From positions 372,001 through 436,000 of the forward strand of contig LATX02000068.1 in assembly GCA_001466705.2 (NCBI GenBank): a stretch of 64,000 nt of DNA, written 5' to 3'. The DNA comes from Moniliophthora roreri (taxonomy: Eukaryota > Basidiomycota > Agaricomycetes > Agaricales > Marasmiaceae). A program made the translations under genes and the position numbers. Shown here piece after piece: positions 23,645-35,492 of the stretch (within the stretch, counting starts at the first letter, position 1; each line of letters begins with the position of its first letter). The notes beneath the pieces were generated by a model, which ran no database searches, had not been told where the DNA came from, and saw only the letters and a program-made list of their open reading frames with translations.

Positions 23645-25953
23645 ATGTCCTTCCAGTCACTCATATCGGGTTCTGAATGTGCTGCACCGGCAAATCCCCT
23701 CAATCAAGTATTGAAGCATACCGAGGGCGATCGCAGCCTGCAACAGGTGACGGGTTCGTGTAGTTCGCAGTCAACAACCATTACTAAGATTCCTATAGGA
23801 TAGGATTGCAGGACCCTCATCCTCACGAGTGAGCATCTAAGATATCCAATAGATTCGATCATCAGAGTCACACCTATCCTAGCTTCAGCATCTTCCTGGA
23901 GCATCTTCATCGGCAGCTAGCTCTCATGACCTTGCTCTCGCGCGTCAGTTCTTCGAGGCAAACAACGGGGGACGCTCCTTCGCGATGCCACCAGAAATTG
24001 CTCGTGAAATGACAAACTTTCAACCGCAAGTGAATGACGCATGGGTGGTGGAACAGCAGCAGCAGATGCGAGTTTACCAGGCAAGCCAAGCTCAATCTCA
24101 GTGGGCTGCAGAATTTGGCAACGCTTCAACGGCTCAGCGAGGCGCTACACACATTCCGTCAGAGCGTGAGCTTAATATCTCAATATTCGCATGTGACTAG
24201 TGTTTTGATCTCGTTTCTCGCACAGCTCAACAACAGATGCCAATGTACAGGTCAAACTTCCAGAGTGGATTCCCCCTTGGCAGCATGTATGGCGGTGGTT
24301 TTCCAGTGATACAGAACTTTAATGGTGAATTTCTGGACAAAGGAAAAGGAAAGAGTCGAGAAGCAGATTTCGAAGCAGCTTTCGATCAGTACGCAGCTTC
24401 TCTAACGCCGACTGAGAAGGAGCAATCGCACATTGTTGAGCTGAAGAATGATGTATCGGCTATAGAGGAGGCCTTGAAATCAGCTAGTCTGGGAGAGGGC
24501 GAATTAGGCGACAGCTTCAAAAAGTAAGTTCTGGTCTGTGATGGCGACTTCAATCTAATTGATGTCCATTAAGGGTTTGGGATCATCTCCAAAAGTCGGA
24601 TGCTCCTCCGCCCAAAGAAGATCTTGCGAAATGGGAGGCCGAATTCAACCAACTAATGGGTGCCCAGCGCGATGAACTGGATTACGATTATGGTAGTGTG
24701 ATGCAAGAGGCCTGGGGGAATAGTCACCGAGAATCAGAAGCGGCCTTGGGAGATGAGGCTTTAAAATTTGGTGACGACGGACTTCCTATCCTTGAGCCGT
24801 ATACGTTTGGTACGCTCATTATGTTTTCGGGGTGTATTCTTTCTGCTAAAACGGCCGAGTAGAAGTCGATAATAAATTCATGGATCCGTCGACTTCCAGC
24901 GGTTCGATGCTTGCGCAGGCGAAGGCATTACTAGAACAGAACGGCTCCCTCTCCGAGGCCGCTCTCCTTCTCGAAGCTGCTATCCAAAAGGGTGATCTTG
25001 GGGAAGGTGGTTACGAAGCCTGGATACTCTTAGGTGAAACACGAAACATGGACGAACGTGAAGAGCTCGGAATGCGTGCTTTGGCCGAGGGAGTTCAACG
25101 CGCCGAAGCTGCTGGTGCTCAAGGTGCTGGCATGATGGTAAGCTGCATCAGCACGATCACTTCACAGCGTTCTAACCAGTCTGATTTCCAAGTCTTTGGC
25201 CATCTCTTACACAAACGAGTCGTTTGACAGGGCATCACATGTTATGCTATTGCGATGGTTAAGGGCCCGCTACCCAGATTTACATGTCCCAGAGGAAACA
25301 ATCCAGGCCATGTCCAAAAATTCTGCTTGGAATACTCATAACCACATTACCGATCTGTATTTGACTCTGGCTCGTCAACAGCACAGTCAAGGCATTGTCG
25401 ATGCGGACGTACAAATTGGCTTGGGCGTACTATTCTACACGAATGGCGAATTCGACCATGCCAAAGATTGCTTTGAGACTGCATTATCTGTGCGGCCACA
25501 TGACTATCTCCTTTGGAACCGCCTTGGATCTTCCTTGTCGAATGGAAGTAAACCAGAAGAAGCATTGGGTGCATACAAGGAAGCGCTACAGCTACGTCCT
25601 ACATACACTCGTGCTATCTACAATGTCGGGGTCGCTTGTGAGTCTCGTCGTTGCTCATTACCGGCCGAATTGATCCGAGAATATATTCCAGGTCTCAATA
25701 TCGGTGCAGACAAAGAGGCCGCTGAGCATTTCTTGAGCGCCCTCGCCCTCCAACAATCCACGTCAGGCGAAACAAGTGATCAACTTTGGTTTACTCTTCG
25801 ACGTGCATTGCTTATGATGGTGCGTGCACTTTTGTCTATAACCTTGTGGGACCCTTATCTATGCGTCAGGGCCGATTGGATCTCGCGGATCAGGCGAAAC
25901 GGGAGGCGAAGAGCAGTCTTGAACTCTTCCGCGCAGAGGGTTTCGATTTTTAG
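23645..25953 (+). CDS. PEX5: Peroxisomal targeting signal 1 receptor PEX5
   Basis: About nine in-phase exons encode the soluble receptor for SKL-type peroxisomal proteins. The N-terminus MSFQSLISGSECAAPANPL carries the conserved cysteine (residue 12) that is mono-ubiquitinated for recycling. The disordered N-half has WxxxF motifs (WAAEF, WEAEF) that bind PEX14. The C-half is made of TPR repeats, for example YEAWILLGETR, WNRLGSSLSNGSKPEEALGAYKEALQLRP and YNVGVACLNIGADKEAAEHF, forming the PTS1 pocket. It ends LELFRAEGFDF as in other fungal PEX5 proteins. The gene is head to head with ETFA. Confidence 0.97.
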
Positions 25954-26049
25954 ATAGTACATAGATAAATGTCGGATGATATGCAACTCGGTTGAGAGCA
26001 GTGATCAATCCCAATCGATCCCATGTTAGTCCCCAGATTGTCAAGTTGA

Positions 26050-26870
26050 CTTCTCGTGAGTGCTTCACACAAAATGCGCAGCTTACATGGCAAGGAGTGG
26101 GCGTGCTTTTCATTTCATTCGAGGTGAGTTTTGTTAGCTCGGAGTCACCGTTGGTACCCTATCATTAAGGAGATTGCATACGTGTAAGACCGTGTAGTGC
26201 ATACTAGACACAGGGCGTAGCTGGTAAGTGTTACAGATGGAGTTTACACCGGACATTTCAATGGACCCCACGTCGATGGTAGCAATATCTCCAAAATTGG
26301 AGTTTACGCAGCCGTCACTAGCTATGACATTCGAAATCTCAACGTAGCGCTGGATACTAGAGAAGAATCAACCACAGTGACACTGGAAGTACATTCGAAA
26401 TACATCCCGTCGCGAGTGCCACAAGAGCGGTAGAACTTTCCAAACGTCCGCACACAATAAGAGTCAATTTTCACCGTACCACCGCCGTTATGCTTTGTCT
26501 TCGGCGTTCTTGGCACCTCCGCCGACGGGCAGAAACACAGCGTCAGAATCACTGCCTTTATCCTATTCCCTGCGACAGAAAGCGTTAATCCTAACGAATG
26601 CAGGCTCGCTTGCATGCGCTTTCACCCGGTCAAAGCGAACATTGCCCACGCGTGACTAGGACGAAATGCTCGTAGAAGGACATTTGCTCCTGCAAATGAT
26701 TTGCCAGCAAGTTTTCCTTTATAGCTTGCTATTCAACCGTAAGATCATCGAAGTTTGAACGTCTTCGCATGCGCCATGTGGAAGATAACATGAGATTCCT
26801 CTTCGTATCCACCACAAAACGCAACCCCTCCAAGGACTACGAATTGCAAAGTTGTTGAACTCCATTGTAG
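26050..26870 (-). pseudogene. Decayed pectate lyase, polysaccharide lyase family 3
   Basis: On the minus strand, fragments in order match a PL3 pectate lyase: GVAFCGGYEEESHVIFH (near 26,830-26,780), DAVFLPVGGGAKNAEDK (near 26,550-26,490), HNGGGTVKIDSYCVRTFGK and FYRSCGT (to 26,410), then RYVEISNVIASDGCVNSNFG and DIATID, then a C-terminus with GTNGDSELTKLTSNEMK. Between AEDK and HNGG only one base remains where the family has three codons, so the frame is broken. The region that should carry the WWEDVCED core is unrecognisable and full of stops. Family enzymes cleave polygalacturonate by beta-elimination. I read this as a dead copy. Some introns in the 3' half are still spliceable. Confidence 0.75.
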
Positions 26871-27463
26871 CACACTCCACTAGTTATTCCGCCCATTCAA
26901 GGACATGCAGACGGGCCGTACATTCAAGGTCTTTGATCACATAGTCAAAGAGCTTGGCGCAACATCGACGTTCACCCCTGCAATGTCAATGGACGGAGGA
27001 ACCACTTGAAAACATCAAAGGTGCATGATGACCAGATAGTTGATAGTTAATAACTTGCAATGGTGAGACGAGGGCGGAAGCAAACACACGATTCATACGT
27101 GGAGCGCGACTTGGCATGCAGACAGCCTCTTCAAGAAAGATATACAGACCATGCCCTGAGGTGGATGCCTAACCCGAGTGGCCAGTTCTGAGATTATTGA
27201 TGATTACGGACGTTCCCCCTTTCCCTGGCGGCTCTGCAATTTCATGTGTTGATGTCTTGGGTGTCACTGGTCCAACACTGGTCGCTTCTAGATGCAAATA
27301 GGTTGAATACCACTGGGCCGGGACATGGTGATGGGAGAAACAAAGCATGTGAGTCGATTTCGGACCGTAAGCGCCGGCTCTTCCAATGAGCGGCCACCAG
27401 GGATGAAGACCCAATTCTTTCATCCCTTTCCTTCTCACCAGGGTACACTCACGCTGAAATATC
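26871..27463. other. Intergenic region upstream of the dihydroxy-acid dehydratase
   Basis: About 590 bp with no supportable gene. Short minus-strand frames next to the pectate lyase remnant may be its lost 5' end, but similarity is too weak to say. The right part should contain the dehydratase promoter; no TATA box is clear. Confidence 0.4.
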
Positions 27464-30400
27464 ATGGCATCTGGAGATGTGCAGATGTAAGTGATTTAGC
27501 CCTCTATCGCCGTTTGTGCTCACTAGCACCATAGTCATTCGTTATCTAAGCCCTCGACGGGCGCAAAGTTGAATAAGATTTCATCTCAGGTCACTCAGGA
27601 CAAGGTCCGCCTTTTCAATTTATTGGAAACCTAGTTCTGAAGCTTTTTTTGAGGCTCGGGGCGGTGCTCAGGCAATGCGTAAGGTCCTCCGCACATTTGA
27701 GCGAACAGGTTAATCGATGACCACATAAACTAGTGTACGCTGTAGGATTGCAAGAAGGGGACATGAACAAACCGCAGGTACGCTCGATGTATGAAACCCT
27801 GCGAGTGTTAGCCAAAACCTTCAACAGATCGGGATATCTCCCATCTGGTGGGAGGGTACGCGTTTCTACTATTCACAATGCCTTCTGTACTTACGTCGCG
27901 ATGGCTTCCTCAAGGAAACCCATGCAATTCTCATCTCGTACGGCCTCTAGAAAGTTGACTGAAAGAGGACTAATTTACATCTAGCTTAACCTGGCCAAGC
28001 ATGTGAAGCAAGGGTGTCAAGAGGAAGATCTCGTAGGTTTTATGTTCAACACCATTGGAGTCAGGTGCAGTGTTCATGCTACGAAATGCATCATACCACA
28101 CATTTGCTCAGATTGATTCTGTAGTGACGCTATCACGATGGGAACCGATGGTATTGTATCGCTTCACCCTGATACGCTATTCCTGAAGTTCGATTTTTTG
28201 TTTCTAGGAATGCGCTACTCGTGGGTGTTGATCACAACACACTTTGCATACTATAATCAAAGACAACTTGTCTAGTTTGCCGAGCAGAGATATCATTGCC
28301 GATTCCATTGAAGCAGTCCGTACTTTATACTCGGTGAACGACCTGACTACTCACGCCCAGGCATGCAGGTGGTTATGGCGAGTACAACGCATCATAATTT
28401 ATCCTCAGAGTGGACTTGAATACGTGTGGGTTCAGGCTCAGCATTATGACGGTAACATCTCAATCCCAGGTCAGAGACGTCGTCTGTGCTTTTGGGATCA
28501 GGCTTATTATGAAAGACTTCAGGATGTGACAAGAACATGCCCGGTTGCCTTATGGCAGCGGCAAGACATAACCGTTCGTATCGAACGCCTGCGCCATCAT
28601 TATACTGAATCCGTAAAAGGTCCAACCATTATTGTGTACGGGGGTACCATTAAGAGCGGTCGGCGTAATCTAGATTGCCCTTCCATGGGTTACAAGAAGG
28701 GTGATCCTGTCAACATCTCCGATGCTTTTGAGTCTTTTGGTATGGCCCGATTCAACAGCTTTCAAAGCTTCCTTCTAACTACCTACTCCCAGGTGCCTTT
28801 ACCGTGGGCAAAATCAATGATGAAGAGCGGTTTGATGTCGTTAGACATGCGTGTCCTGGCGCAGGAGCCTGCGGTGGAATGTATACGTATGTCATTGCAG
28901 TCATTGTGCAGTGCAATGTCGCCCATCATTGTTCATAGAGCAAACACGATGAGCTCTGCCTTGGAAGTTCTGGGAATGAGTTTACCATACTCTTCCAGCA
29001 TACCTGCTGAACATCCAGGTTCACACTTTTTCGCCATCAAAACTTTGGATTTACTAACCCACAACAGAAAAGGTGCAAGAATGTATCAACGCAGCAAAAC
29101 ACCTGAAGAAGTTACTCGAACTGGATCTTAAGCCGAGGTATTACTCAAGATCTTCCGCACCTAACATTGAAGCTTCATCTTGCTCGCCCAGAGATATTCT
29201 AACCAGACAGTCGTTTCTGAATGCAATTGTGATCGTGCACATTCTTGGCGGCTCCACGAACGCGGTCCTGCACCTCCTAGCGATGGCTCGAGCTGCTGAA
29301 ATCGAGGTGAGGCGACACCGGCAGTCTCGACCTTTGTCTAACGTTCCTTTTGGGTACTAGCTTACCATAGATGATTTCCAAACGGTTGCGAACAAGACGC
29401 CATACCTCGCCGACCTGAAGCGAGTCCCTTCGTGTCTTTGGTGTGCGATATCTCATTATCTTTGTAGGCCGTCGGGCAAGTACTACATGGAAGACGTACA
29501 CGAAATTGGAGGGATCCCAGCTATCCTGAAATACCTTTTGAACCATACCGATCTCATTGATGGCAGCCAGATGACAGTAACTGGGAAGACTCTAGCGGAA
29601 AATCTTGCTGATGTCCCGGAGCTCTCATTCGACAATCAAGATGTTATCAGAAAACTGGGGGACCCTCTGAAACCGACTGGACACATAACGATCCTCCGTG
29701 GAAATCTCTGTCCTGGCTCAGCGGTGGCCAAGGTATGCACAATTCCAAGTGCCGTGTGCAGTTACAGATTGTGATCCGGCTACGTAGATTACGGGCAAAG
29801 AAGGCAGCCGATTTGAGGTGCGCAATTTTCGCAATGTTCTTGCCATGAACTAACCAATGAAAAGGGCGTGGCGAAATGCTTTGACAGGTACCTCGTATTC
29901 ATACCTAGCTGATTTGCAGTTCACAGCTGACACCAAACTTAGTCTCGACGGGTTTTATCCAGCGTTAGAAGCCGGGGAAATCAAACCTGGCATGGTCCTA
30001 ATCTTCAGATACCAAGGTCTGTCCGCTTCATTCTATACATTGAGGGTGGTGGCTTATATTTTGGTTCAAGGACCCAAAGGTGCACCAGGAATGCCGGAGG
30101 TACGTCCATCGTCCCTTATCGAATCTATGAATAATAACGTCCAATAGATGCTAGGTAACGTTAAATATACGTACTCTCACTGTCAAAATGTTCATAAATG
30201 AAATAGGGCCCACTGGGGCAATCGCTGGCGCAGGATTGAGTAATTCTACCGCTCTGATCACAGATGGAAGATTTTCAGGTACGTTGAATGATACCTTCGA
30301 GGACGCGTTTCTAATACATCGCATCAGGTGCTAGTCGAGGATTCATTGTGGGGCACGTTGTTCCTGAAGCTCGCTTAGGCGGACCAATTGCGCTAGTCAA

Positions 30401-30641
30401 GGTTTGTAAATTCTTCCTGTTTCACTTTGCCATGTATTCAATGAACTCAAAGGACGGGGACCCCATTAACATTGACTCGGAAGCACGCACCATAACATGG
30501 GTAGTGGATGACGAAGAGCAAGCGCGTCGCAAGCAGGAATGGGATGCATCCAATAAGGGCCAGCTGAATGTGAAGAGGGGCATCCTGTATAGGTATGCCC
30601 GGGATGTTGCGCCAGCGAGTTATGGGGCGTACTGCGATTGA
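27464..30641 (+). CDS. ILV3: Dihydroxy-acid dehydratase (ILV3 type)
   Basis: The gene looks broken but resolves into about 18 small in-phase exons beginning [19 protein letters not shown]. Fe-S cluster cysteines are in [16 protein letters not shown] and [17 protein letters not shown]. Other landmarks are [62 protein letters not shown] and [14 protein letters not shown] with the catalytic serine. The enzyme converts dihydroxy-isovalerate and dihydroxy-methylvalerate to the 2-oxo acids of valine and isoleucine synthesis. I see no clear mitochondrial presequence, so this may be a second, non-mitochondrial paralog. One intron (29420-29468) has a GC donor and the first acceptor appears to be GAG. 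Confidence 0.93.
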
Positions 30642-30810
30642 AGAGGTGAAGGCGCAAGTGGATTGATCCATATAAACCATATCAAGAATAGCAATGTAAC
30701 ATGGAGTCCACGAAGAACAAGGAGCCAGAACAACCGGTATACTGTAGGGAATAAAGCACATAAAATAAACCCAAAATAAATCCAAAATGCTACTTGCAAG
30801 CATGGCACGG

Positions 30811-31577
30811 TCAACTATTCGAGGTAGAGGAGCGACCTCGGGGTATGGTTCCAGGGTGGCCGCTTTCATCTTCCTCGTTACTATTTTCCTGACTCTGCGG
30901 ACTGGATTCAATTAAAGTATGTTCTGGAATGGTGACTCTGGGTTCGTTGCTCTTCCTTCGGTTTTCAGAAGGGCGTCGCTTCTCTGGATATACATGCTCT
31001 CCCGGACGTCCTTGTCCGAGAAGTACAGCTGGATCGGCTATAATGACTCATGAATGTGAGCTGAGCTTTAGATGAGTTTTGGACGCACGAGGAATAATGA
31101 TCTTTTCCGCTGGCTCTGCGTTTTTGTGCCTCTTCAAGTTCGTCTGCTCTGGATCCTCGCCAGCTGCCACTGCCGCCCTCTTTCTCATCTTTCTGTTGTA
31201 GCGTTTTCTTATGTATATGAAGAGTCCGATGATCCAAGCCAGCCTGTTCATCCCGCTAGTACTTCGTCTTCTTATGACAAAGAAAACAGGCAACTCACCC
31301 TAACACAGCACCACATATCGAGCCCGCGATGATTGGAGTTTTCGCTTTTTGCCTGTCTGAAAGATTGAAAAACCATCCGACGCGCTTTCAAGAATCACGA
31401 ACCCATGTAGCGAAGCTTCCTCTGACTGTTGGGGTGTCGTTGCATCCAAATGGTATTTAGGCTCTGTTGGTGTACCGGGACTTGGTTGTTCCTCAGCTCG
31501 GACGTCTGGCAAATAAACTTGGTGCAGATTTTGAAAGAGACTGGACGATCCATACCGAAAAAACGAGGAAGGGACAT
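30811..31577 (-). CDS. Small single-pass membrane protein
   Basis: Five short exons on the minus strand join in phase. The chain begins MSLPRFFDVRAEEQPSPGTP and contains one transmembrane helix, TPIIAGSICGAVLGLAWIIG then LFIYI. This is followed by a strongly basic stop-transfer stretch (RKRYNRKMRKR) and a hydrophilic Ser/Pro/Glu-rich tail ending GRSSTSNS. The total is about 190 residues. I recognise no family. The GxxxG-like helix and basic tail resemble the mid2-like or stalk-type membrane proteins common in mushrooms. An upstream ectodomain exon cannot be excluded, although the bromodomain gene ends only 183 bp upstream on the same strand. Confidence 0.65.
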
Positions 31578-31760
31578 GATGGGGAGAGTCAAACTATGAC
31601 CCAATGTTTATTCAGGGGCTACGCAAATATCCGCAGTAGTGACAGATTTATGTAGGCAATGCCGCTGCAACTCGCTCTCGATATCAGTTTCAAGAAAGTA
31701 ACGCAAAGCTGTACGCTACACGCGGTATTACACTTTACTTTACAAGATAAAATAACAGTC

Positions 31761-34391
31761 TCAAGCCTGTGACGCTGCGGAAGGAGTTACCAACTGTCCT
31801 GGTACTAATTGTCGTATACTCTCAGGAAACAAGTCCCTGGGTAAACGTGCGATCGTATCAATAGGCGCCCGTTTCGCCAGAGCTAGAAGGTTCAGCCGGA
31901 TATCTTTGAGTTCATTATCTTCCGTCACATTCTCCATGGACTTCAAATCAGTGTCGGTGGGCGTGGTTCCCTTTCCAGGCGCTGGATTCCTCGAGGCCTT
32001 GACTTTTATGTTGCTTTCTAGAATCACCTTTGCGACCTGTGCAAGCACTTGGTCAAGCTCCTCTGGGGTTTCCAACATTCCAGCAGCCTGCACGCTAACC
32101 GCAGCACTTGACATATCCCCGTCTCCTTCGCTAGCCGGTAGATCAATGTCCATAGCGGCTGTATCTTTGGGCGGTATGATTTTTGCAACCAGAACCCGTT
32201 CACTAGCAAACAGCTCCTCCGGAGATTTGATAAGAGCTCCCATATCGATTTTGTGAGCTCGAATCTGAAGTAATGCAACCAACGCATTAGAAGCAGCTGG
32301 GTAGACATGTAGCGATCTGTACACTTGAGCTGTTAACGGGTCGGTGATGTCACGAGGATTCTGTGGTAGATTTGCAAGCCTGCGGGCAGTTTCACGAATC
32401 AGAGCATGCCTAGCAGCCGTCAGGGAGTCGACGACTTTCTGTTCTGCCCATTTCGCCAATGGCTTCTTGTCCACGGAAGTTAGGCGCGTATTGTTGACCT
32501 GAAATCAACAGGAGATTTTGAGCAGAGCTAGACAGCATCTGTTAAAAGCCAACTCACCTCTGTAGGAGAGAGAAATTCTGCAATACTCCTGACATAGGCT
32601 AGACCATTGCTACCTCCGTACACAACATCCCGAATGTATCCTTCTCCTTCGAGGGCACGAGCAGGGCTCCAATGATTCTGCAATGGCGTACTCACTAACT
32701 GCTGAGGCTTTAGCCGGCTAACTGCTGCCTCGATATCCAAGCTTTCCCTGACTATACTGAAAAGCCCGTCCTCCTCATCCTTAAATGTCTCCCGTCGTTT
32801 TATTTCCTCCGCTATCTCAGCAGCGAGGAGTGCAAACGATCCAAAATCTGTTGAATGAGCCTCCCGTGGCAACTTCCAGTCCGCATCGTCATTGTCTTCA
32901 CGCTCGTCTTCCTTATCCCTGGCTCGACTTCGACTGGTAGCGTTGCGCTGTATAGTCCAATATCGGAACTTGGAACTAGTGTCCGGCGGGACTGTAGAAA
33001 TTGCAGGACGATTGGGAGCGACGTTTATGGCAGTCGGGAATCGTGTAGGTGGCTGTGGTGTTTGTGACATCGACGGATCGTTGGACAGACTCTGATATAA
33101 TGGTGGATACAGAGGCGCAAGATATGGCCGAGTGGATGGCTGAGGCACTAAGCCAGCGAAAACAGGGAACGGATCTTCCACTAGCAGTCGGAAAGGTTAA
33201 ATAAGTAGACGAAGATGTCATGAACACATACTTTCAGAATAATCCAGACTACCATCCGCTCGTAAAGGCGGTCCTTCCTTTTCCACTCGTAACCTCTCCT
33301 TCTTGGTCTTGTAGCGCTTTCCTAGTGTACGTTCAGCATTGGCTGTATTTCAAACCATAGAGAGCAAGTACCTTTCAGCTTAAGCGCTAGCATTGTCTTC
33401 GCCAGATCCGAACCAGCAGGGAATGCACCAAGTCCGTCCTTTGACCCCGGCAATCTTCCTTCAGCATCAATGGATTCCAACAGAGACGTTGCAGCATTCG
33501 AGGTAGATGCGGCAGGTGTGGCGGCTTTTCTGTATGGACCTCTGGTGCTGCGTCTCGAAGAGGATCCTGATGGAACAGCTGAGGATAGATCCGGCGGAGC
33601 GGGAGTATCGATATCCATCGGGTCAATATCTTCTTCAATACTGACGTTGTTGGGGTCGTCGTCCTTTTCTACATCGATGTTCCAGTCCGTCTCGTATTGG
33701 ATGACGGTTGCTGAGGCCTTTGCGATATGGTCCAAACCCCATGTTTCAATCCTTTGAGCCTCAGTGTAATAGATAGTCCCAGGTGGGTTGAATAGCTTTG
33801 CATTATTGGTCACTAGTCGAAAGTCATCCTGAAAACATTGGCCTTTAGTACACGGTCCATTACTAACATTGAAAACCCGCACCGCAAATTCTTCCAATGA
33901 CCTATATCTGCCTCGATTCACTTTAGTTGTCATCGTCCCAAAGTCCATAGGGTGTTTGACTATGTCCGTGTACCCTGCGACTTGGGTCGTATCTACTGGC
34001 TGAAGAAAAAATGCATAATCGTCTTTCCTGCGGCACGATCAGAACCACTATCAAGCTTAGAAAGTAGAGTTGCCACCCACTTCTTGATTTGAGCAATTAG
34101 TCTAGTGAGAACCTCTTTCAAAGGCTTTAGTTTGACTGGACGCGGTGCTTTCTGAGGTAGACCTTGGGGGTAGGGGGATGATTTAGATTTTCCCTTCTTG
34201 GCAGCATTGGCAGCTTTTAGCGATTTCAGGGATGGAAGAACAAGAGTGATTCCAGAGTGATTCTGTCTTGAGAGAGCTGGCTCTGCAGGAGAATCTGGTT
34301 GGCTGTCAAAGTCCTCGACAGAAACTGTGTCCAGTTCGTCCATGAGTAGCCGTGACTTCGGTTTAGGTAACGTGGTCTGCGGTGCTTCCAT
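31761..34391 (-). CDS. Bromodomain protein of the BRD7/BRD9 family
   Basis: About six exons give roughly 800 residues. The first quarter is Ser/Lys-rich (KGKSKSSPYPQGLPQKAPRP). The bromodomain follows: LKEVLTRLIAQIKK, DDYAFFLQPVD, VKHPMDFGTM, FADDFRLVTNNAKLFNPPGT and YYTEAQRIETWG. The downstream region has GKRYKTKKERLRVEKEGPP and a long helical segment like the DUF3512 part of BRD7/BRD9. These proteins bind acetyl-lysine in histones and are subunits of SWI/SNF remodelers in animals and RSC/SWI-SNF-like complexes in fungi. The protein ends LVPGQLVTPSAASQA. The start codon is 77 bp from the divergent proteasome chaperone gene. Confidence 0.9.
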
Positions 34392-34468
34392 GTGTGGCTG
34401 TGTGATAAGATGTTGTCAGTGATCGTGACGCGTTCACAAGTTCAGTTTAAATTTCTTCGTCGACGTCG

Positions 34469-35446
34469 ATGCCATTCTTCAATGCTCTCTCAGATATAAA
34501 ACTTGTCGGGAAGATCATCTTAATCGTGGGTGGCTTTGATTACCCATTCATGTATTGATATTAACTGACTGTTATCACAGCCGGTCGTTTCCGCTGCAAA
34601 CGTCAGCCAGTTGACCGCTGATCTCTTAATCGCATCTCTGGGACTTCCACGAATTGCTGTCTTCGACTCAAGCTACGGAATACCTCTTGCTGGAAGTACA
34701 GAAGATGGAGGTGGTGTGACCACTGCTTTCGAGTGTTAGTAATGTCTTTGTATCCCACCAAGTAACAGCCTAATCAATTGACATAGTGTATGGTCAAGAG
34801 ACTTCAGAACTACTTATTTTGCAACAGAGATCACCTCCTCTGAGGGCGAGTAACTTTCGATGATTGCATTTCTGAGCTCGCAATCTATGATGCTTATAGA
34901 ACAAAAAACAAGAATTCATTGACCAAGTCTTTGCGTTTGTGGAGCAAGCAGGTATTGCAGGAGTTCTCTTTCTCTCCGGAGTCGATCCTTCAAATCGTAC
35001 AGACGATCAAATGTAGTGCGTATACCTGTTATCTTCGTGTTATAGTGTCGCATCCTGATGTCAGGGGATCCAGTACTCCAGTGTATCAGCTCCAAGTCAA
35101 TAAAGGCATAAACTTAGGTCCTCTCTCGCGTCTGTCCAACTTGCCGATACCGACATATACATCTCCGGTGCCTTTGAAACCAGAAGACCAGCTCGATATA
35201 CCATTCATTCCTGGAGGCGGCCTTTCCCGTCGATTCCTGTCATCCATCCCAAAGAATTGGACGATTCCAGTATCATCACTATTGATGTTTGCTATGGATG
35301 GCGACAATCGTGCGGATGCACACCTGCTGGCCTCCGTTGTTGTGAAAGTGTTGGGACTGGAGACAAGCGTACAAGGATGGAAGCAGCCGAATAGCTGGCA
35401 GCAAGGATTGTTCGGTACACCTCATGATCAAGTTTTATATGGCTAG
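34469..35446 (+). CDS. Proteasome assembly chaperone 2 (PSMG2/ADD66 family)
   Basis: About five exons give roughly 270 residues. The chain begins MPFFNALSDIKLVGKIILI and continues PVVSAANVSQLTADLLIASL, LPRIAVFDSSYGIP, LYGQETSELLILQQRSPPLR and NKKQEFIDQVFAFVEQAG, matching PAC2/ADD66 order and spacing. The C-terminal part has PGGGLSRRFLSSIP and LLMFAMDGDNRADAHLLA. The family dimerises with PAC1 to build the alpha-ring of the 20S proteasome. The exon after SPPLR is reached only through a GC-AG intron (34846-34899). The gene is head to head with the bromodomain protein. Confidence 0.88.
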
Positions 35447-35492
35447 ACAACGTATGTATATACGCAAGAAGTAAATCCAATCAGATTATCGT

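Noticed and set aside
27464..30641. Dihydroxy-acid dehydratase appeared to be a pseudogene with scrambled reading frames
   Set aside because: Splitting it into about 18 short exons with normal splice sites restores the whole conserved protein, including all Fe-S cysteines.
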